Source: Albugo candida (Eukaryota > Oomycota > Peronosporomycetes > Albuginales). Taken from it: DNA of 64,000 bases. Position 1 is the stretch's first letter; each line of letters begins with the position of its first letter. The position numbers and the translations under genes are program-made. The stretch lies in assembly GCA_040437565.1 (NCBI GenBank), contig JBDOQK010000004.1:806001-870000 (forward strand). Reading direction: 5' to 3'. The notes below the pieces were generated by a model, which worked only from the letters and a program-made list of their open reading frames with translations, made no database searches and had not been told where the DNA came from. Shown piece by piece: positions 42,776-54,720 of the stretch.

Positions 42776-44164
42776 ATGTCTACACAGGATTCATGGAAAG
42801 CATCGCTCTACCAGTGCGTGCAGCGAATACGAAACTCTCCGGAAGATTGGACCGAACGGCGTGAAGCCCTTTTACAGCTAAATTGCTTGTTCGATACATT
42901 ACGTCTCGAAAACAAATCTCAGTCACTACCAAACGACATTTGGAACGAATTAAAATGTCTTAAAATCTGTATCCACGATTTGCGCTCTCAAATCGTTAAG
43001 GAAGTTTGTAACTTGTTAGTGACAATCGCTCACACGACACGCGACACAATGGCGCCTTTTATGCGAGAAATGCTACCGGCTTTATTGGAAGTCTGCGGAA
43101 GTGGAAACAAACTCTGTGGATCCTACTGCACCGCCTCTGTGTACTCGATTGTGTCATGCACAAGTGTCCGAAGTGGAAACCTCAAGTTTCTCGTCGATAC
43201 ATTGGAAGAAAACAAAAATAAATCAATTCGATTATGCTGTATCAAGAGCCTTCGACTCAATCTCGCGACGTGGAGTGCACATTTGGATCGCTCCGATATC
43301 TATCTGATTGAAAAAGCGGTTCGAAATTCACTAAATGATGCCTCAGAAACATGTCGAACAGAAGCGTACACGCTCTTTAGCGTCTTCCAACAAAAGTTTC
43401 CAAAAAAAGCGCAAACACTCTTTTCGCTTTTGGATTATAAAATTCAATTTCGATTGGAAAACCTAAAGGAAGATCACACTACCGACTTGATTTATGTACG
43501 TCTACACTAACGCTCAATTTTGGATTCAAACTTCCTTGATTAGAGTGAGCAAAGAACACCAAGTGAGTCGCAAGATCGCTTAGAAGTACAATCGTGCTCT
43601 CTGTCCATTGGCGATCGCGTCTGCGTCCCTGCCAGCGAGCTCTTTGGCTATGTGCGATATATAGGACCAATCGACGACACAAAAGGCGTTTGGATCGGAA
43701 TTGAATTGGATGAAGCATGCGGAAAGAATGATGGTACCGTCAAAGGAAAACGCTATTTCAACTGCAAGTCAGACCACGGCATCTTCACTCGTCAACGACA
43801 AGTGATTCTGACGATGAAAGCGCACGCAGGCCAAAAGGATGAACTTTCCGAAGACTTTATCGAGGCAGAGGCACAGCCGAATTCGGCGTCTTCCATCGCA
43901 TCGATCGACCTCGAAGGACCGCTTCATCCTGTGCTTCGTAATATATTTTCAGATCATCGATCTCATATTGAAAATTGCGTCAACATCATCCGTTCCGAGC
44001 TGATTGAGCATCATCGGTTCGAACAAGTCGCAGCCACCGCGAGCTCAGCGGATGCGATCGCATTTCTACAACAGCTTCAGCACAATGCTCAAGAAAAAAT
44101 CAAATTGTCCGATGCGTTTATTCAAAGACTCATTGAGGCTCAGTTACAGGCTCGAAAAAGTTGA
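42776..44164 (+). CDS. TOG-domain plus CAP-Gly microtubule-binding protein
   Basis: Exons 42776-43495 and 43544-44164 (48-nt intron) give 446 aa. Residues 20-235 are a CLASP/XMAP215-like TOG (HEAT) domain: EDWTERREALLQLNCLFDTL, then LRSQIVKEVCNLLVTIAHT and MAPFMREMLPALLEVC. The intron joins DLIY to SEQRTPS, and a CAP-Gly domain follows at about 259-328 with the GKNDG signature (300-304) and GYVRYIGPID, GVWIGIELDE. A helical tail closes the protein. TOG binds tubulin dimers and CAP-Gly binds EEY/F tails; joining both in one short protein is unusual. Convergent with the next gene, stops 3 bp apart. Confidence 0.85.
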
Positions 44165-44167
44165 ACC

Positions 44168-45226
44168 TTACCGACACGATGCGATTTGGAATTCACGTAA
44201 TGCTTCCATTTGTTTGGTCAATACAGTCCATTGATGTGCGTGTGTGAGAGCGTCAGGAAAAAATCCAAACTTTTTTTTTACTTCAGCATTCACAACCTGA
44301 AGGTATCGATTCACTTGGTTTATGATCGTCTGCAGCGAATTGCCCATTTCCGCATGCGCACACGAAATTTGACGAGTGGTATGACGCAAAAGTGCAGTCT
44401 CCTTTTCCAATGTATCGTTTTTGCATTGCAACTCTTTCATTTGTTTTGTGGCTTTGGCAGATTCCAACTCGTATACGTGATACTTCTTCTCAAACAATCC
44501 GATTTTTTCTTGGAATCCAGCAAGTCTATCGATTTTCTCCTGCATTTCAACCTGCAGCTCTTCCTGACTGAATCTCCTTAGCCACGCAAGACACTTTGTG
44601 GACAGGGATTCCATTGATACCTATTCGGAAAAACGTCGTCAATGCTCATCGAATTTATCCATTCAGCTTTAATCGTCTACCGATGACGTCTCTGTGTGTA
44701 TTGGAGCCTCTATGCGATCGCATCGCACATTTGAAAGCATTTCTTCAATCTCAATCAATTGCTCCAAATGCGATCCAAAACAGTTTTCCAGCGTTTCATT
44801 CTCAAATGCAGCCACTTGGTAACACGCTTCCCAATACTTTGCATCCAATTCGCATTGTTGATTTCGTTTGGCGAGCTGGGTCTCCATTTTTTGTCCTCGT
44901 TTTCGAGCGCTTTGTGCATCGATTTCCAGCGTCAAACGTTTCAACAAACACTGTTCCAGCGCCTCGAGTCGTTTCTTCATACTTCGCGCTTGCTCCAGCT
45001 GTTTTTTCGCACGATTTCGCATTGGTGCGACGCTTGTGAGATGGTCCAAAGCCTTTTGCTTCCATTCCAAAAGTTGATCGATTTCGCGCGTTAAAGTGTC
45101 ATTTTGCGCGCTACGAAGCGCATTTAATTGCTCCAAAGTGAAAACTTTGGCTTCCAATTCGCTGAGACGTTTGCGCAGTCGCATTTCGATCGCATCATTG
45201 CGTTTTTTTGCTTTAGGAAGCGGCAT
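44168..45226 (-). CDS. Coiled-coil protein of unknown function
   Basis: Exons 45226-44681 and 44620-44168 (60-nt intron, phase 0) give 332 aa. Nearly all of it is heptad-patterned helix: FTLEQLNALRSAQNDTLTRE, QLLEWKQKALDHL, and in exon 2 MQEKIDRLAGFQEKIGLF, with a short aromatic end KKKFGFFPDALTHAHQW. No family recognised. Position among CEP19-like, MIS12 and TOG/CAP-Gly genes makes a centrosomal or spindle role attractive, but this is inference from context only. Confidence 0.65.
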
Positions 45227-45286
45227 CGACGCGTTTTTTCAAAGAGACATAACGGATGCGAAAATAGTGTATTACTCAAAATAAGG

Positions 45287-45530
45287 CTATTTGGACTCCT
45301 TTGCTGCTTTGTAGGCGCCACTTTGATGCACGTTCACTTTGATGGGTTTATCGAGTGCTTCCAATTCGCTCAAGTCGTCCTACATTGCACAAGATTGAAT
45401 AGGGATAGGATAGATTAGACAGATGGTTCACCTTTTGCATTTGGTGGACGGTATATGCGAAAATACCGAACGCGAAAGCGCCCAAGGAACCGCCAAGAAT
45501 CAAATTCTTACTGCGTATTGTTAACGTCAT
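45287..45530 (-). CDS. COA3: Cytochrome c oxidase assembly factor 3-like
   Basis: Exons 45530-45432 and 45379-45287 (52-nt intron) give 63 aa. One TM helix follows a basic start (RSKNLILGGSLGAFAFGIFA), then YTVHQMQKDDLSELEALD. This is the COA3/CCDC56 pattern of TM, YT and acidic 'DDFSDL'-like block. COA3 stabilises newly made COX1 in the mitochondrial inner membrane. The gene is too short for easy ORF detection; the splice joins QMQK to DDLSEL exactly at the conserved motif. Divergent from CCT2, 135 bp between ATGs. Confidence 0.7.
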
Positions 45531-45665
45531 GATTGGTTATTATTCTACTTGAATATGCATCCTGGTCTAGTGTGGACGCGCATTAATTCGTGATACACCA
45601 AAATTGATGTGTATGATTAACACTAACTAAGCACACCAGTGATTGGATCGCACAATTTTTTAACG

Positions 45666-47359
45666 ATGCAACAGGTCTGATACTAAACGCTTTTTCTCTC
45701 TCCTCTTTGACTGACAATTCCGTACTTAAGGGGCTTCTCGATCCTGAGTCGCAGATTGAAAAGGGCGAAAATGCTCGCATGTCCTCTTTTGTAGGTGCCA
45801 TAGCGATCGCTGACATGGTCAAAACCACACTTGGACCAAAAGGAATGGATAAAATCTTACAGCCGATCGGTGGAAATGATAGCAGCATCTCCGTCACAAA
45901 CGATGGCGCAACAATTCTACGCTCGATCTACGTCGATAATGCTGCAGCGAAAGTGTTGGTCGATATCGCAAAGATACAAGATGATGAAGTTGGTGACGGC
46001 ACCACAAGTGTTGCTGTTTTGTGTGGGGAACTACTCCGTGAAGCTGAAAAACTAATTGATCAGCGTATCCATCCGCAAACAATCATTGAAGGATGGCGAA
46101 TCGCGCTCGAAACAGCACACGACGCGCTCAAAGCAAACACTTTTGACCACGGGAATGATCCTATAAAGTTTCGGGAGGACTTGGTGAACATTGCGAAAAC
46201 AACATTAAGTTCGAAATTACTGACTCAAGAAAAAGAGCATTTTGGTATGTCATCTATATATTATATCGCAGGAATATAAACTCTGACAGTTTGAACAGCG
46301 GAATTAGCAGTTGATGCGGTGCTCCGATTAAAAGGGTCCAATAATTTAGACTACATCCAAATCATCAAGAAACAAGGTGGCGCTTTGAAAGACTCGTATT
46401 TGGATGATGGCTTCCTTTTGGACAAAAAGATTGGAATCGGACAGCCGCGAAGAATTGAAAATGCGAAAATCTTGATTGCGAACACGGGAATGGATACGGA
46501 CAAAATCAAGATATACGGCGCTCGTGTCAAGGTCGATTCAATGGATAAGGTCTCTGCCATCGAAGATGCCGAAAAAAAACGTATGAAGCAAAAATGTGAG
46601 AAAATTGCGGCATTTGGAATTAATTGCTTTATCAATCGACAATTAATTTACAACTATCCCGAGCAAATCTTTACCGCGAAAGGAATTATGGCAATCGAAC
46701 ACGCCGATTTCGACGGTATTGAGCGTTTGGCTGCTGTTTTAGGTGGTGAGATTGTGTCCACATTTGATCATCCCGAGCAAGTTGCGCTTGGCGAATGCAA
46801 ACTGATTGAAGAAGTTCTCATCGGCGAAGATCGCCTGATCCGATTTTCCGGTGTAAAAACAGGCCAAGCTTGCAGTGTGATCCTCCGTGGAGCTAGTATT
46901 CACGTTCTGGATGAAGCAGAACGATCTCTCCATGACGCCTTGGCCGTCCTGACGCAAACTGTGCAGCACACACAGACGATTATGGGCGGTGGATGTACAG
47001 AAATTCTGATGGCTCAAGCGATTGATTCACGCGCGGTATCGATTCCTGGAAAGAAAGCACTCGCTATGGAAGCGTTTGCGCGCGCATTACGCACTCTTCC
47101 CGCCATTCTCTCCGATAACGGAGGCTTTGATAGCGCGGAACTGGTGACACAATTACGCGCCGCACATCACAATGGGAAAAGTACGGCGGGTTTGAATCTG
47201 ATGAACGGAAATATCGATGATATGGAAACCCTCGGAATACGTGAAGCCTTTCGAAGCAAAAAACAGGTTTTATTCTCAGCGGCAGAAGCGGCGGAAATGA
47301 TTCTCCGCGTGGATGATATCATTAAGTGCGCGCCCCGGAAACGATCAGGTCGTAATTGA
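45666..47359 (+). CDS. CCT2: CCT chaperonin subunit beta
   Basis: Proposed exons 45666-45674 (MQQ), 45731-46244 and 46299-47359 give 527 aa, near the usual 530. Diagnostic chaperonin motifs: [43 protein letters not shown] block (GDGTT ATP-binding) and a C-terminal block containing GGGCTE (GGGxxE). The subunit-specific ends and [14 protein letters not shown] match CCT2. It folds actin and tubulin in the cytosol as part of the eight-subunit ring. The tiny first exon is my best join; the only alternative start in the frame is non-ATG. Confidence 0.92.
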
Positions 47360-47912
47360 TTGGGTGTAATTCGGGATTGAATTGTAGTATTATTCAATCA
47401 GATTGCTTACAATGATGATTCGTTAATGATTGGATGAAACAGGTTGTTGGACATTTCTGTTTTGATATTGATGCTGTGATATTACCTTGCGTCGATTGCT
47501 GAGAAACATATTTTCTGTCATGATTTTGTCCAATAATGATACAGATTCCGCGGAATAGCCAGTCCGCGATTATCGTGTTTGAAAGTACAAAGAACACAGT
47601 CAGATTATATGTATATTACATTGCATAATGTATGTCGTAAACATCCAACAAATGTGAAGAAATGATGATGTAATTTACCACAAAACGTGACACATCGTTT
47701 GTCGTGCTCGAATATCGTCTTTGTTTTCTGATTAGCAACATTACATGGACGGCGAGTAATGAGTTCTTTCGATCGATGGTGCTCTTCAGTACGTAAAGAT
47801 GGGCTTGCGATGGAAAAGACGGGGCCTGTTTTATAAATCAGAAGGTGTACACCCGCACTCATATCCATTAATCCCTCATTCCTTAATCGCTTTGCATCGA
47901 TCCGTTTAGAAA
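47360..47912. other. Intergenic interval
   Basis: About 550 bases between CCT2 and the PX gene. AT-rich, short frames only; no other feature seen. Confidence 0.5.
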
Positions 47913-48380
47913 ATGCATCCGACCAAGTCCTCCTTCCCGTTGAATTGCATTCAAACAAGTGTAATCGACGCACGGAAAGACGCACGTCATACAGAGTATG
48001 GAATTCGAGTGTACTTTAACCTTTCCGGAAAGGAAAAAGTTGTCTATCGTCGCTTCTCTGCCTTCCTACAACTCCAACATCTCGCTCAACGCCATTTTCA
48101 GGACAGAGCGTATTGCTGCGGTGGCGATCGTAATTGCTTGTTAACAAAGTTTTTAGAACCGTTATTTGAAAATACTGAGTTTCCAAAATTACATGGCGCT
48201 GTATTCGGTAAAAATTCAAGAGCGGTCGTCCGCGTTCGACTTCATTTTCTCAATTCTTTTTTGATTCAATTGGAAGAAGCGTTATGCAAAATTCCACCGG
48301 GGATCATCACTCGATGTGAGAATGAGGGATGCAAGATGACAAAGCTAATCAAGAGCTTTTATGGACATGTCGATTTGTAG
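47913..48380 (+). CDS. PX-domain protein
   Basis: 155 aa single exon, essentially a bare PX domain. It has SVIDARKDARHTEYGIRVYF, then VVYRRFSAFLQLQHL with the RRFSxF phosphoinositide contact, a Cys-containing stretch where the proline-rich PPK loop normally lies, and FLNSFLIQLEEAL helices. PX domains bind PI3P on endosomes. No added domain, so it may act as a sorting adaptor. The PPxK loop is not clear, so lipid preference is uncertain. Confidence 0.75.
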   Translation: MHPTKSSFPLNCIQTSVIDARKDARHTEYGIRVYFNLSGKEKVVYRRFSAFLQLQHLAQRHFQDRAYCCGGDRNCLLTKFLEPLFENTEFPKLHGAVFGKNSRAVVRVRLHFLNSFLIQLEEALCKIPPGIITRCENEGCKMTKLIKSFYGHVDL

Positions 48381-48595
48381 ACAGGTCTTTTTGCCGCAGC
48401 CACTTTGTTGTTGTTTAGAAAGCTTCGGATCGAACGAAGCAATTTGTGCATACATTATATAAAAGAATATAACGTAAAAATACTTTCCTAACCCTGGGTG
48501 TAACCCGTACCCACCACTAGTGGTTACGACTTTCCTTACCGAATGTCCACACGATGCGCCCGACTCGACGATGAGTGCAATTTTAGAGGAGTAGG

Positions 48596-51500
48596 ATGCG
48601 TGCGGCTTGCACTTTTCTAGAGGATTCTCCCGAGTGTTACACGGCAACGTGGTTTCTGATTTGGGATCAGATTCGCTATTGGTTACTTCTACAAGTGCCA
48701 AATATCGTGATTTCGGTAATTTATGAGTGGCTGGAAGTATCTAACAGCGCTCGAATTGAAAAATTACGTCTCTTATTGACCGCACCTTTTCCCGTCGTTG
48801 TGGTACTTTGTAAATTTATTTCACTTGTATCGCTCTGTTTGATATGTTTTCCGATGTAGTTGCAACTTCTCCAAATCGTCGTTTGCATATTTACGTGTAT
48901 TGCGTGGAGTACGTATATAACAAAACAATTTCGTTGTAAGCAACATCTCACGTAAATTACAATCACGTAGTCGAACGTGGTGGATCCCTCGCAATCACAT
49001 TTTCATTATGGTCTATTGAATCGATATTATTAATTGTTGCAAGTGTGTCCTATGCACTTCGATGGCTTGGCGCTCCGCACAAATTTTATCATGCGATAAC
49101 GTTGAGCTCCTTATTCGATTTGCTATCTATTGTCTCGCACTTTAGTCTGCCCCTTCGATCCATGCAAGAAGATGGCCTATGGAAGCGGTCTTGGCTCGAT
49201 TTCGGGTTTGTTCGCTCATACCTGTTATATGGCGTGGTGTTTGAACTATTCGAAAAGTTCAAGCATAAAACATTTGGAACACAACTCGCATTCCTTATCT
49301 TTCAATTTTGCTGTTTGGTATTTTTCGCAGCTTCCATGTTATTTTCATTTGAACGATTGGGCGATCTTCCTGGTCTCGACACGTATTTATTACACGTTTA
49401 CGAATGTTCCAATTCCAATTCTGTAACGATACTTGCATCCAATTCATCTGGGACACCCGAGTTTTCGGATTGTACCGAGTCGTGGAGTATCTTTGTGGCA
49501 ATTTATTTTATGTTTGTGACATTATCCACGGTTGGGTACGGTGACTTTACGCCAAAAACCGTTCTCGGACAATGTACCGTATGTCTCATTATCGTTGTCG
49601 GCATTTATACGTTCGCCAACGCGTGTGGTGACTTGCTCAAAGTATATGGCGATCCAAGGCATTCAAATGCTCGTTACAACATTGTTAAAAACACTATGCA
49701 CGTCATTGTCACTGGAAATCCATCATTGGCTCAAATTAAAGAGTTTGTACATGAATTCTTCCAATCCAATCACATTATTCCATCCCCATCTCAGCCGATA
49801 CAAAATGTACATTGCCATACACCGCCGCTTTTATCTTCCAAATGGCTCGAATGCCGCGAAATCGAACCAATTTGGCAAAAAGACATTGTATTTCTACTCG
49901 AATATGATCAAACAACCGACGAAATTGGCTCCATATTCCTCCGTCAATTCTCTCAATTTCTTCAGGAAAACCCAAAGTATCAACGCCACGTCTTCCTACT
50001 ATACGGTTCGCCACTGTACTATTCCGATCTTCAAAGAGCTCAATTTCGTCGCAGTAAAGCGATTTTCTTTCTTCCGAATAAGAATTCTAACAAAGCGGAT
50101 CAAGAGGATGCCAATACAATCGTTCGTGTTCTTTCAGTGGCTCAGCAGGTACACACTCAGATTCCACTCAAACTCTTTGCCATGTTACTTCATTCAGAAA
50201 ATCGAACGCTTTTGGAAGCCGCTGGAATCCCCGCCGAGCGAATCGTTTGTGCTGATGAAATTCGTTTAGGGCTTATGGCGCTCAGTTGTCGTTGTCCCGG
50301 GCTTTCCACTGTATTCTCAAATCTCATTATCGGTCAAAACCATCTTGTACCGGTATTACTTCCCTCACTGCAACAAGACTCACTTCCTCATTGGGAAAAT
50401 GAGTACATTGAGGGCACTCGCAAGAAAATTCATTCTTGCGCTATTTCGCCGCGTTTCGCGGGTCTGACGTTCACACAAGCGGCCCAATTGATCTATCACG
50501 AGTCCAATGGCGGTGTCGTCTTACTCGCTGTCCAATTCTCACTCCATTCGCAAATATATTGGAATCCCGGACACTGGCTTCGACTTCCAATTAATTGCAA
50601 TTGTTTCTTNNNNNNNNNNNNNNNNNNNNNNNNNNNNNNNNNNNNNNNNNNNNNNNNNNNNNNNNNNNNNNNNNNNNNNNNNNNNNNNNNNNNNNNNNNN
50701 NNNNNNNNNTTCTTGCGCTATTTCGCCGCGTTTCGCGGGTCTGACGTTCACACAAGCGGCCCAATTGATCTATCACGAGTCCAATGGCGGTGTCGTCTTA
50801 CTCGCTGTCCAATTCTCACTCCATTCGCAAATATATTGGAATCCCGGACACTGGCTTCGACTTCCAATTAATTGCAATTGTTTCTTCATCACAGACACAA
50901 TGGAGAAATTGGACGCGTTCTCAGGCACTTTTATAGTGGATTTGGATCCATACACATCGAAAAGTATGATTCAGAACAATTTGAGGCGTGCACAAACACA
51001 ATTCAATCGTTTGGAAACTCGAGCCATTTCATTCGCACAAGTCGTTCGACAACGTGAAATCGCTCAAATTGCCGAAAGGGAAGCTATGGAAGCAATGAGA
51101 GAGCGTGATTTTCTGGCAAATAACGCAATGTGGCACAAATACCAGCATAATCTTCTTGCTCGTGCTAAAAGAGCGCAACACACTGTGGAACGTCGACTTC
51201 CACGGAGTGTTCGCGAGCAATGTGGCAGGACGCGATACAAAATGGAACCACCAAATGCTTTGCTCTTACAACGCGGAGGACATATTATTGTTTGTAGCAA
51301 TCTCACCAATGATGGAGATCTCGTGCCCGTCAATCGACTGGAAAAATTCTTATGTCCGCTTCGGGCGCCGCATGTCGTACCAAAGCTTCCAGTTGTCGTA
51401 GTGGATCCCGCGACGTTGATTGGATTCTCTGCACTCGATCAAGTGTATCACATTCAAGCAAGCCCGCAGAAACACTCTGTTCTCGTTTCTGCTGGATTGT

Positions 51501-52345
51501 ACACTGCTTCTGCGGTCATAGTGCTCGCACAAGGAACACACGGTCACGGACATGACGATTCGAAATCTATTTTCAATGCAAATATGGTCGATTACGCACT
51601 TCAACGCGACACATTCACTATGCTGGAGCTTTGGAATGTCGAGAATACAAAGTTTCTCGATATCCGTCATCGAGATGTCACCGATGCACTCCGAGAGCAC
51701 ACGCGTATCTCCAGCTATCACGCTTCCCACGAAGGAACACTGAGCGATTTTCAGCCTCTTTTCCGAAAACAAAATTGGTGGGAATTGCAAATGGGAACTC
51801 TCTCACGCTTTATTGGATTTATCGGCGAGTTTTTTTTGGGCGATGGTATCGGCAAACGAATGAAATTCGCATTTTGTCGATCGAAATCACAACAAAGCAA
51901 AAAAATGGGTCAAACGGAAGAGCCGCGAAATGCGCTTCTACAGGAACGTTATATGACCGGAAATTTGTTTCGTTCGTCTGTTGTCGACACACTTTTGATT
52001 CAATCGTTTCTCAATGTTTCCATTTACAATCTGATTCACACGAGTTTGCGTGGTCAATGCTGTTTTGCGTGTTACAGCGTTCCGATTGCGTTTCGGACAG
52101 CGGAAGGCGTACCGTATAAAGTGATTTTCGACGCGATGATCGGTGGAATGACTCATGCGCTTCCGTTTGCGATTTTCCGAGCGGCTGGAGGCAAACATCA
52201 AGTGCCACACGCATACGTCTACACGTTACCATCGTCCGACACGATTGTCTACGCACGCGATAAAATATTTGTAATAATCGATTCTCGGTCGCTCCATCAA
52301 GCAGCCACGAAATTGCAGCGAGTCTTTCGGCAAACGACGCGATAG
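48596..52345 (+). CDS. Slo/BK-type potassium channel with C-terminal IQ-like motif
   Basis: Exons 48596-48802, 48860-48908 and 48971-50609, then 50887-52345 after removing the assembly repeat. Total 1117 aa in frame. Intron 1 is my best choice. S1-S3-like helices precede an S4 with few charges (GFVRSYLLYGVVFELF) and a pore loop with selectivity filter TVGYGD (272-277). Long RCK-like cytosolic domains follow, including a helix with KLFAMLLHSENRTLLEAAGI. The last 17 residues (QAATKLQRVFRQTTR) fit an IQ calmodulin-binding pattern. Slo family channels use the RCK gating ring for Ca2+ or other ions. Weak S4 charge suggests ligand rather than voltage gating. Confidence 0.8.
50433..50886. repeat. 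Gap-flanking exact repeat (177 bp), assembly overlap
   Basis: 50433-50609 equals 50710-50886, with 100 N (50610-50709) between. Removing one copy gives a channel CDS divisible by three with no stop, direct support that the repeat is artefactual. Confidence 0.92.
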
Positions 52346-52405
52346 AAATGAAATAAAACGATCAATAAAATCCAATTTTACTGTGTACATCGTCTTCCAC
52401 TATCG

Positions 52406-53749
52406 CTACACCATCCGCTCTAATTTCCGCGCGCCGACAACTGCCAAGTCGTTCTCTTCTACCACTGCGATCGCATCGCCTTCATCGTCGTACTGAATGC
52501 TGTTTTTGTATCGAACGCGATACGCAATGAGCCCGTCGGGATACTGAATAGCAAGAGGAATCCATCCGTGCTCGAAATGGAAGTATGAAAGCGCCGCTAT
52601 CATCACTCCGAGAATCACATCGACCGTATAATGCTTCCGACCGGCTAACAAAAGTCCCGATAACCCAAATAGATATATAACGGCTATGAACCAACGCAAT
52701 CGTGAATAACCGATATGATAACGGTCTAATACTCGTAGATATAGTAATATTGCGGTTGTGGAGAATGCCATGTGTCCGGAAAAGATCAAATCGCCACAGG
52801 ATTTATAATTCCCGTAAATTGGACCCACTGACGTAACGATATCGATCCACGTTTCTGGCGGACGATATTCCACGTATCCAGGACGACAATGAGGTGCTGG
52901 ACCGGGTAGTGATGTCAATGAGATCGTACACATTCGGAAAAAATAGGCGACTGTCGCAATTCTGAAAAAAGACGTCAGTATACGACACCGATTTTCTCGT
53001 GATAACCAGCATGATTGAACGAAAAACACTACCGGTACCAATGTGGTGAGAATGTCACTAATTGGACGCCATGGAGAATGCAACGTCTGCTCTGGAACCA
53101 GCATAAATCCGAGATCGTGAAGTGGTGTCACAGAAGGAATGTGAAAGTAGAATGCGATATTGGCCGAGAAGACCATGATGAGGGACACGAGAATGAATAA
53201 TTCCCCGTGCTCGGCGAGTACTCTCATGTTTGGATCCATTCGACTGTGTATGATTTGACGAAATTGGACCAATCCAAACGTCGAAACGATCCAAATGGCT
53301 GCCCATTGGATACGTTCGGAAAAGACTTCCGGCTCGATCACGTATTTAAATAGAAAAATCCAGTCGGATACTGCTAATACCACAATTAATCCAAACATAA
53401 CTGTAAAAAAGAGAAACTCGCCAAGCTCCGAAATCTTTACGTTGGGTTCCGCGAAGATTGTTCGACCTGAACGATTGGATTGAGACGTACATACACTCCA
53501 TCGTGAAGGTGAGCTTTTGACCGTGGGTTTCGTGTGCTGATTGCAGTACGATTGGTCGGAAAGTGAGCCGTCTTGGGCGTTGAATTTGGTTACAGGCGAA
53601 GATATCACTTGTATGAGACACTCTTCACTTTCAGTTGGATCGTGCGGGTACTTGGAATTTTCCACTGCTAGCGAAGTTACCGGTCCCGACATCTTACGCT
53701 TCACAGGCAGTATATTGGACGATAAGACATGAGTGATGCACGACGTCAT
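52406..53749 (-). CDS. PAP2-superfamily, sphingomyelin-synthase-like enzyme
   Basis: 447 aa, one exon. About six TM helices. Sphingomyelin-synthase triad motifs are present: CGDLIFSGH (318-326, first His) and RKHYTVD (371-377, second His and Asp), with an RxPP-type segment (EYRPPETW) just before. The N-terminal 100 residues are soluble and Ser-rich. The family transfers phosphocholine or phosphoethanolamine to ceramide, or dephosphorylates lipids. In oomycetes ceramide phosphoethanolamine is the usual product, so that is the likelier activity by inference. Confidence 0.75.
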   Translation of the reverse strand: MTSCITHVLSSNILPVKRKMSGPVTSLAVENSKYPHDPTESEECLIQVISSPVTKFNAQDGSLSDQSYCNQHTKPTVKSSPSRWSVCTSQSNRSGRTIFAEPNVKISELGEFLFFTVMFGLIVVLAVSDWIFLFKYVIEPEVFSERIQWAAIWIVSTFGLVQFRQIIHSRMDPNMRVLAEHGELFILVSLIMVFSANIAFYFHIPSVTPLHDLGFMLVPEQTLHSPWRPISDILTTLVPVVFFVQSCWLSRENRCRILTSFFRIATVAYFFRMCTISLTSLPGPAPHCRPGYVEYRPPETWIDIVTSVGPIYGNYKSCGDLIFSGHMAFSTTAILLYLRVLDRYHIGYSRLRWFIAVIYLFGLSGLLLAGRKHYTVDVILGVMIAALSYFHFEHGWIPLAIQYPDGLIAYRVRYKNSIQYDDEGDAIAVVEENDLAVVGARKLERMV

Positions 53750-54308
53750 TGGGCTGAGAACGTATTTTGACGGTAGGTACGTATCAAAACGTGAATGTTT
53801 GTGGAAATATGGTAAGTGATAAGGATTCGAGCGTCACCGATGGAGCCGTCCGGGGAAAAGAAGGATCTAATTTGAGCTATAGAAAACCTATTTAAGTTGG
53901 CTTTTCTATAAGTAGGTGCAAAGTGCGCTATAAGTACGGTTAAAAGGTGGATAATTACTTTGGGTAAAGTCAAGTGTTTGTTTGTAATTTAATAGAAACG
54001 GTATAGTAAATCCTTTTTTTACAGACTGTGAAACTGTATGTAGAATGAGGCCTTCTGTTCTGAGCAAAGGCGCCAATCACTTGCGGTATAAATGTATAGG
54101 TTAAAGAGCTGTGCATAAAACTCGTTATCAACAAATGATTGCTACGATATTGATGTGCGTAGTTCCTAAATGCTATATCAGCGTACGATAACTGTACACG
54201 TCAATTGACCAATTCATAATCAAGAACGCATGTCAGTCGAACAATATATTACTCCATACACCCGCAGAGGCCATTATGTGACCGTTATACTGAACGTAGT
54301 CAAACCAT
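53750..54308. other. Intergenic interval
   Basis: About 560 bases between the PAP2 gene start and the 3' end of the roadblock gene. No gene seen; contains the PAP2 promoter. Confidence 0.5.
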
Positions 54309-54720
54309 CTAGCTATCAGTCGCTGGTGTCCACTTCTGAATTACGACGACAAAAAAATCGTTTTCTACCAAAACAACATCATCGTGTGGTTTAGTTACAG
54401 CGTACTTATAGAGAGGTACCTTGCGCCACCAGTAATTCTAATTTACGGAGCCGAATCCGCATAAATTGCAACGAGTTCTACGATCGTAATTTCAAACACT
54501 GCGCTTTTTCATACGAGACAAAAACCTCTGGATTGATATCCCGAACAACTCCATGCGCTTTAACCGCCAATTCTTTCATGTACAAAGCATACTTTTCAGC
54601 TTCAGTAGATTGCATTTGAGGATGACGTCGTAACACATTGCCATTCGAATCGGCAATAACATATCCCTCTACTCCTTTAAAATTGCGGATTTGATTCAGC
54701 GCCTCTTCCACTTCAGACAT
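54309..54720 (-). CDS. DYNLRB: Dynein light chain roadblock
   Basis: Exons 54720-54526, 54477-54420 and 54364-54309 (introns 48 and 55 nt) give 102 aa, matching the family length. Starts MSEVEEALNQIRNFKGVEGY, equal to the MAEVEE start of roadblock. It continues EKYALYMKELAVKAHGVVRD, spliced INPE to NSLQFMRIRLRK and Q to ENDFFVVVIQKW, the terminal beta strand. All three junctions rebuild conserved positions. Light chain of cytoplasmic dynein and some axonemal dyneins. Divergent from PIG-U, with 55 bp between ATGs. Confidence 0.9.
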
